The notes below the pieces were generated by a model that saw nothing but the letters and a program-made list of their open reading frames with translations, did no database searches and was not told the DNA's origin. From contig NC_060213.1 of the NCBI RefSeq assembly GCF_021130785.1, positions 129,532,001 through 129,596,000 of the forward strand: a stretch of DNA of 64,000 nt, read 5' to 3'. Source of the DNA: Homalodisca vitripennis (taxonomy: Eukaryota > Arthropoda > Insecta > Hemiptera > Cicadellidae). Below, piece after piece: positions 57,562 to 64,000 of this stretch. Position numbers and translations under genes: made by a program. Every line of letters begins with the position of its first letter. Within the stretch, counting starts at the first letter, position 1.

Positions 57562-57692
57562 AAAATATTATTTCAATAAAGCTTATCCTAACCAAAATAT
57601 GTACAAAAATATTATTTCAATAAAGCTTATCCTAACCAAATATGTACAAAAATATTATTTCAATAAAGCTTATCCTAACCAAATATGTACAA
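57562..57692. repeat. Tandem repeat, three copies of ~43 bp
   Basis: Each unit contains AAAATATTATTTCAATAAAG + CTTATCCTAACCAAA, joined by TATGTACA. Copies are nearly identical. Confidence 0.95.
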
Positions 57693-57699
57693 AGGGAGG

Positions 57700-58815
57700 G
57701 AAAGCAACATAAATTGATTGTATAAGATCTAGTTTTGTATCCAGGTTCTTGAAATTATATCCAATACTTTTTTATTTTATAATGCACCCCATAGTATAAA
57801 GCAAGACATTCTGAAATCTTTCTTTAAGCTTTTCCATAGTCAGAGTAAACATTTAATTTCATAACATTTTATGGATGCTACGCCATAATAGGACGAAGAT
57901 CAATTTGCCTAATATAACTTTGATCTGCAGAGTTAATTTGCACTTCTTCAATGGGACTTCCAAAGACGTACAGAATTACCTACTATTTTTTTTTTTTATT
58001 GTAGCTATATAAGAAACATTGATGTACTGAAAAACAAAGTTGTAAATTGGATAATGATTTTCGCCACGCTTTTGTTTTCTTTCGCAAATTGAAACAAACA
58101 AATTGTACTAAAAATCACTCACATTTCACTTCAACTTTAGCATCAGGAGACACATTGAAAATTACTTATCAACTAGAGTACAGGATAAGTTAAGTCCAGA
58201 CTGAAGACAAGGCCTGATTTTCAGGGTAAAATAGAAACACTATGACATAGGTCACTATTCTGGATATTGACAAATAACCAATGACCCTCGTACCTGCACT
58301 TGAACGTCTCAGTCCAGCTTGTAAATGATATATTATTATTAGCCTTGAAACTAGTTAAGTATTATAGTCTTAATGAACTATTATTCGTTAGCCTTGAAAC
58401 TTCAGGCTATTATACTGTATTCCATGCCACAGATATGGAACATCCTGTTCACACGTTTTTTGCATGTCTAAACCTAATCTTTATAAAGTACATACTAATG
58501 GTTACTTTATTAATTTTACACCTTAAAAAAAGTTTTATCTTCATTGATTAAGAGAGATACAAGTAACCTTTCAGCTTGCCAAAGCTATTAAAATTAGTAT
58601 GAAATGAGGTTTTTAGAATTACTAAAAATAAAATTTGACAAAAGCCTCCCAACACCCTTGCCACATTGTGTAAAATTATAATGATAACATTTAATTACTT
58701 TTTACAAATTAATACTTCAATTCTTTTTCTCAAAAATCGTGAAAATAAAGCCACTATTTAGGTTTACCAAAAGCTTGATCCATAATGTTAGTGTAGCCTC
58801 AACACATATTTAATG
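57700..58815. other. AT-rich non-coding stretch
   Basis: No supported gene. An 83-codon plus-strand frame at 58300-58551 has no recognisable motif. Confidence 0.35.
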
Positions 58816-58819
58816 GAAA

Positions 58820-59150
58820 TTACAAAAATAAAACACCTTTAAATCTTTTATTAATTTTAATGTAAACAATATACTGTGTACATTTTGGATTCAGTGAATC
58901 TATAATCAGATACAGTTTAGTAGGTTCAGATAAAAGAGGTTTTATTTCTTTATTAAATGCTAAGCTATTGAAATCAATTTTAATAACGTTTAACTGTATC
59001 TCAAATATACATACAGAAACAAGCTTTTGATTTGTACTTGTATCACTATATTCTAATGAGAATTCTTTAGCTGTAGCATTAAACTTACTGATACTTGAAG
59101 ATGGTACTTTTTGCACCAATAACAGACTGGGATGCTGTTTAGATACCCTT
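58820..59150 (-). other. Unassigned open frame of about 110 codons
   Basis: The minus strand is open from upstream of VPKPRVSKQHPSLLLVQKV to NKRFKGVLFL, then a stop. Composition is more protein-like than its surroundings, but I recognise no family and no splice sites were confirmed. It could be an exon of an unknown gene, a retroelement piece, or chance. Confidence 0.2.
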
Positions 59151-59769
59151 GGTTTCGGTACATTCTTAAAAATAACTAACTTTAAAAATTGTTATTTTAA
59201 ACTTTATTGTGGGCTGAAGATTAAGTTAATAAAAACTTGACAATTAATTAAGCAGCTTTAAGAATCTTTGTACCAAAAGATACTGCACCTGAAACTAAAT
59301 TTAAATGTTTTATAACATTTAAAGGTAGTATTTTTATAAATTCTTTTCGTGTCATTTTGTTAACTATCTAATGTAAAAAGATGCATAAATAGTAACAAGG
59401 TTGTGAAGTCTTCCGAGTCAGAAATGTTGATTGATAACTTGGGAGGAAAGCCTCACATACATGGAGTAGTGATAAAGTTAACATAATAACTGATATTTCA
59501 CCAGGGTAATATTTGCTTCATAAGAGCAGATGAAAAAGTACAACATTAACCTGATATGCGAGCAGTGAAAAACCTTAGTGTGGCACCTCACGGGCGGAGT
59601 TATTTGCAGCAGCACACGCCTTTCAAATAAAGTAAGATCAAGCCCCAGTGTGGAAACTGAAAATATTCTCTCTTATTTCCAATAATGTATCAATAGATAT
59701 AACATTTATTTGCAATTTCTTAAAAAATACAATGGTGTCATTAAAATTGAAAAATTTCTAACTTGTTAT

Positions 59770-61580
59770 TGAGTATACACTGGTCATTCCACTAACCAAT
59801 CCGGGATTTTCAGTCTACTCCTTGTTGTGTTCTTGAGACTGCCTGGGAGCAAGTTTAGGATTGTACGGCCAATGTACGAGGGTTTCTAGTTGAACTATCT
59901 GTAGGACCAAGTCTTCAGAGTACCCTTATAGCCTTTTTCTGGAGAACGAGGATTTTGCTAAGTTTGCCTCAGATGCTCTTCCCCATGACATCAGCCCATA
60001 CCTTCCTTATATGTGAATCTATTACTGCATAGTATGCGGTCTTGGCTGTTTCCAAACCTCCTATTCACTTCATCTTCTACTACATAAATGCCGGATTAAA
60101 GCTCTTTGATCGGGTCAATTATATGATCGTTACAAGAGAGGTCAGCATTAGTTGATTAATTGTTAGATCAAACAGTTTTGCACTTTTTCTACTGTGATTT
60201 CTGTCATGCTTTCTGCTGAAATTTGTCAGTGTTTTTTTTTGGACAGATAAATGGAAATATAATTTTGAAGACTGCATTGCAATGCTTCATCTGTTGATAA
60301 AATGTTTGCGTGTAATTCTTGTGGCGTATCATGTGTAAACAGAAGAGTTGTATCATCTGCATACATTATGGTTTCGATACTGTCATCCTTAATAAAGTTT
60401 GGAGAAATCTTTAGTAAACAGAATGAAAAGGAGGTGTCCAGGACAGAGCCCTGAGGCACTCCTCTGCTGACAGAGTTGTGTGGACCTGTATACAGTGTTT
60501 TTCCATTTGTGTCTTGTTGAATTTCAACTATTTGTTTGTCTTTTTTCAAGTAGCTGACACCCAATCTTTAGCCAGTCTGTCTATTCCCAGAGTTGAAAGA
60601 TTCCTAAAATAAGGTTATGGTCCAAGCAGCTAAATGCCTTGTTATAATCTAGTAAGATTGCTGCCTCGTGCTTCTAGATGGTTAATAACATGTTCAACTA
60701 AGCACATCAGTGGTGGTGGACCTTCCTTTGAGGAACTTGTGCTGTTTTTTTGCAATGAGGTCATGCATTTCCAGTTGGTTTAGCATTCTCGACAATGCAA
60801 CCTTCTCTATTGTTTTTGAGAAGGTTGATATTAATGAGATAGGATGGTAATTTTCTTGTATAGCCTCTTTTAGTGTTTTGGATATATTTTTGCTATTTTT
60901 AAAGTTGAGGGGAACTGATCTAGACTGAATGATTTATTTATTATACCAAAGAGTGGAGCAGCTCCTTCTTTATCATAGTGTTTTACAGCTTTTGATAGAA
61001 TTTTGTCCACTTCACATAACTTACGGTTTAGTGAGGCTATCACTGCTAGTACTCCATTAATAGTTGTGGGTGGTACACTTAAAGGCTGTACATTGGGTGG
61101 GTTATTATTGTTATTGAACTGAATTCTGTTTTTCTCCAAAATGGAATTTGATATCTCTACAAAGTATCGGTTAAAGTACTCAACAATGTCAGCAGGGTTA
61201 TTTACTACTACGTTCTCATATATTTCCTATTGTAGGTTTGGCTTCTTCTTCTGCTTGCAATGTTTTTCTGAGTTGATTATTTACCAAATAACTTTGGATT
61301 TAGCAGCACTTGTAATATAATCTGCTACAGTATTCACTTTTAGATTGCTAAGCTGAAAGTTGCAGGTTTTATTTTTATCTACCATCAGTGTTTTATCATT
61401 TTCATTTCCAGTAAGCTCATATCTGTCTGTGCACGGCAGAAAAAAAGTTCTCTTTCAATACTTTAGCTTCTTCATCATATTGAACAACTGCTTTCTGTCC
61501 CTTCCACTTTCCTTGTGTATAAGGTACTTTGGTATTATCTGAAGGACTCTTATTTTTGGAACATTTCTTCCTACCGGAGA
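59770..61580 (-). pseudogene. Degenerate LINE: linker, reverse transcriptase and tail
   Basis: Right to left: the pre-RT linker contains NGVLAVIASLNRKLCEVDKI (60870-61139); RT core 60226-60564 has SRGVPQGSVLDTSFSFCL and IETIMYADDTTLLFTHD (YADD catalytic pair); the tail near 59800-59880 reads PSYIGRTILNLLPGSLKNTT. Jockey/CR1-group features. Many frameshifts; no endonuclease or defined ends found. Confidence 0.8.
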
Positions 61581-61619
61581 TCTTAAAAAACTACATTATT
61601 GTAAAGAACTGACTTTATT

Positions 61620-62400
61620 TATAGCCTGACAATAAATAGTAAATATAGACAGAGTGGTCTCCTTCTCAGCGACATTGCTTCCTTTTGGAAGGCAGAAAAC
61701 AGGAACTGATCGTCATAATGAAATGTAATTTTCACAGCAAGTCAAATAAAGTCTGCTCTTTCTAATAATAGTTTTTTTAGGTCTCAGGTAAGACAAACTC
61801 CTACAAAAATAGCGGCCTTCTGATAACACCAAAGTACCAAAATAATAATTACAATTACATGTTAAAAAGTTATTACAATTGACACAGCATAGTACTCAAA
61901 TAAAAATCCGTAATATACAAAATAAAGACAAATTTCTGATGTTAGACTATTTGGGATATGTTTAGAGGTTTGGAAAGTAACAATCAGGAATTCCTCAGCC
62001 AATAAGTAAGGACTTCGGTTGGTGCTAACCTCGCACTTAACACAAAAAAATTAAAAACCTCTTTTGAGATAGGCTAGTAGGCTAACCAAATTCAAGCTCA
62101 CATCACGTATACGATCATAAGGATTATCTTATAACTTTGTACAACTAGTAACATATTTATGATAACCTAATCTAAACATACTTATATAGCCTAATAACAA
62201 ATAGTAGACAGGGAAAGAGTGGCCTCCTCCTCGACATAACTTTCTATTAGGAGGCAGAAAAAAGAACAGATGGATCGTCATAATGGCATGTAGTTTTCAC
62301 AGTAACTAAATCAAACATAGTCTCTTCTTTCTTATAATGTAATTTTTATGGTCCCCAGAAAGAAAAAAATATATTTTCCAAAAATAGTGGCCTCCTATAA
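61620..62400. repeat. Direct repeat, two ~200-bp copies ~570 bp apart
   Basis: About 61622-61820 and 62188-62400 share the order AGCCT-A-AATAAATAGTA, AGAGTGG-CTCCT, AGGCAGAAAA, GATCGTCATAATG, GTA-TTTTCACAG and AAAAATAG-GGCCT. Divergence is about a quarter by eye. It could be an LTR pair of a dead element or two copies of one small repeat. Confidence 0.6.
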
Positions 62401-63079
62401 TACAAATATATAGTACGGTAATTTTTGTATACTTATTGTTTAACTTACTTTTAACATATCCTTGTAAAACTCCTAAAACCCGTAGTACTACAGGTGAATA
62501 TATTTAGCACTTACAGGTTTTCCTTTTGGAAAATTAAAGTTTTTCTATAAATTGGCTGAAACCAAGAACTTGTGACGTATCTTTCTTTACAGCTTTAAAA
62601 TTCATAACCTAATTGTAAATAACTAAGAAGACTAATATTTAAAATTCATAGCATTACTTACTATAAATGAATAGTCAAGAACTATTTCAGCTTAAATTGA
62701 TAACCAGGATACTTAAAATAATTAGTGGCTATCCATCGTCTTGTCATCAAATCATACATTCCCGTCACTTTTCACACCAAACTAATACTCTCTCAATCTC
62801 TTTTCCAGCACCTCTGTCTATTTTCATCCATGGCGGGCTAAAAGAGCTGAAAATTAGTCATCAAGCAAAGAGGTAGAAATAAATTTTATAATTCTTTCTA
62901 GAAGATTCAGTTCCCTTTTTATACTACAAGACGTACTCTACTGAAAGGTTGTAGCCGAATAAATTTAACAACTTTTCAGTAACAGTAATATATTAAAATT
63001 AAGTAAATTTAACCAAATTTAAGTACAGTAACATTTTAAACTGAACTGAAGATAACCAGATTTTATAGAATATATATAT
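62401..63079. other. AT-rich non-coding stretch
   Basis: No gene or repeat recognised. Confidence 0.35.
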
Positions 63080-63144
63080 AAATTATTTGATATATTTTGC
63101 CATTTCATCTGAAAGTTCTATTGTTGGTGTTAATAATAGGACAT

Positions 63145-63222
<78 letters not shown>

Positions 63223-63280
63223 ATTATTAACACCAACAATAGAACTTTCAGATGAAATGGCAAAATATATCAAATAATTT
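63080..63280. repeat. Near-perfect palindrome with (AT)n core
   Basis: The left arm 63080-63145 (AAATTATTTGATATATTTTG ... GTTAATAATAGGACATAT) is the exact reverse complement of the right arm 63215-63280, joined by about 70 bp of AT repeats. The unit looks like a hairpin-type foldback element; ends are adjacent to TA-rich DNA. Confidence 0.95.
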
Positions 63281-64000
63281 GTAAATAGGTATAATGAGTT
63301 AAAAAAAAAACTGTTTGATTTTGTGCGCTGTAAAATAATGTCAGACATCGAAGATTTTTTTTATACATTCGTTTTCGTCCAAAAATTAATGGTAGCTTCT
63401 GTCCATCAGCGCCGCCAAACTCTGCAAAATCATACAACAATTGACAGTTGACAACAATTTGGCTGGTGGGGGAATAAACTATTTTAAAATGATCACAAAT
63501 TTACAAAATGTGCACCATCTTGTAAATTCAAATGATTCAAATGATTTATCCAGCCGATCTACAAATTGTAATAGGCTACGTCTAGTGAAAACAACATTCA
63601 ACTACAAAACTTAGCTGCGTGCAATAATTAGAGTCCGTGAAATAGTTAGAGTCCGTGCACCAATAAATGTCCATCAGGTCATGTACTAAAAATATAAATA
63701 ACACTAATCATTTATGCAGATATTAAAATTAAACACTAACCAACATTTAAAATAATGACTACATGTAAGAAAATAAAGATTTGACTAATAGTTACAAACA
63801 GCGTGCATCAGTTCATGTCAATTCACTAATTAATTAATTAATATATAACAGGCCCTGCACTAATACAAATATAAATATAACTAGGCATAAAATGTGAATA
63901 TTAAAACTAAAATTAGTCATACATTTTGTGAAAGACTACATCTAAGAATACAAAACAGTCATGATATGACTAAGAACCATTATTTAATCAGGGCTCATTA
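63281..64000. other. AT-rich non-coding stretch
   Basis: Contains a short repeat AGAGTCCGTGAAATAGTT / AGAGTCCGTGCACC near 63630-63660. Nothing else recognised. Confidence 0.35.

Noticed and set aside
63130..63348. Minus-strand frame with a run of IYIYIY
   Set aside because: Translation of an AT dinucleotide repeat inside a palindrome.

Overview
The window reads as nuclear DNA of an insect: AT-rich, spliced, and crowded with animal transposable elements. The exact species cannot be told from the sequence; the large introns and TE load suggest a big insect genome.

The one host gene I can support is on the minus strand: an initiator caspase of the Dronc (caspase-2/9-like) type, spread over at least 40 kb. 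Seven coding exons were joined by eye with matching GT/AG sites and phases: 54118-54255, 49769-49908, 47385-47514, 35397-35570, 27521-27762, 16663-16841 and 13811-13920. They give 371 residues in the order CARD, short linker, p20 (catalytic His and Cys), acidic linker, p10. The active-site pentapeptide is QCCRG, not the usual QACRG. The last ~40 codons of p10 were not found with confidence; they lie beyond a 3.5-kb satellite or left of the window.

The introns are packed with mobile DNA. Intron 1: CR1-like and LOA-like LINE pieces and a piggyBac-like MITE. Intron 2: remnants of piggyBac-like and mariner-like transposases. Intron 3 (12 kb): a 4.7-kb R1-clade LINE with a 15-bp target duplication, a 2.3-kb hAT element with an 8-bp duplication, two piggyBac-like MITEs and an unclassified repeat. 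Intron 4: a LOA/I-like LINE split in frame by a 3.9-kb CR1/L2-like LINE that carries an SGNH-esterase ORF1. Intron 5: a Tigger/pogo element holding a piggyBac-like MITE, and a 39-bp minisatellite split by a 5.2-kb CR1/Jockey-like LINE. Intron 6: a short MITE, a CA microsatellite and a 23-bp minisatellite. Left of exon 7: a 138/139-bp satellite, a mariner-like fragment and several more MITEs. Right of exon 1: mostly featureless AT-rich DNA, a degenerate LINE, a direct repeat and an AT-cored palindrome.

No tRNA, rRNA, CRISPR or bacterial-type feature was seen. The most notable points are the QCCRG caspase, several nested insertions whose pre-insertion sites can be read, and a set of TTAA-flanked MITEs, some of which carry GC-rich palindromes just inside their ends.
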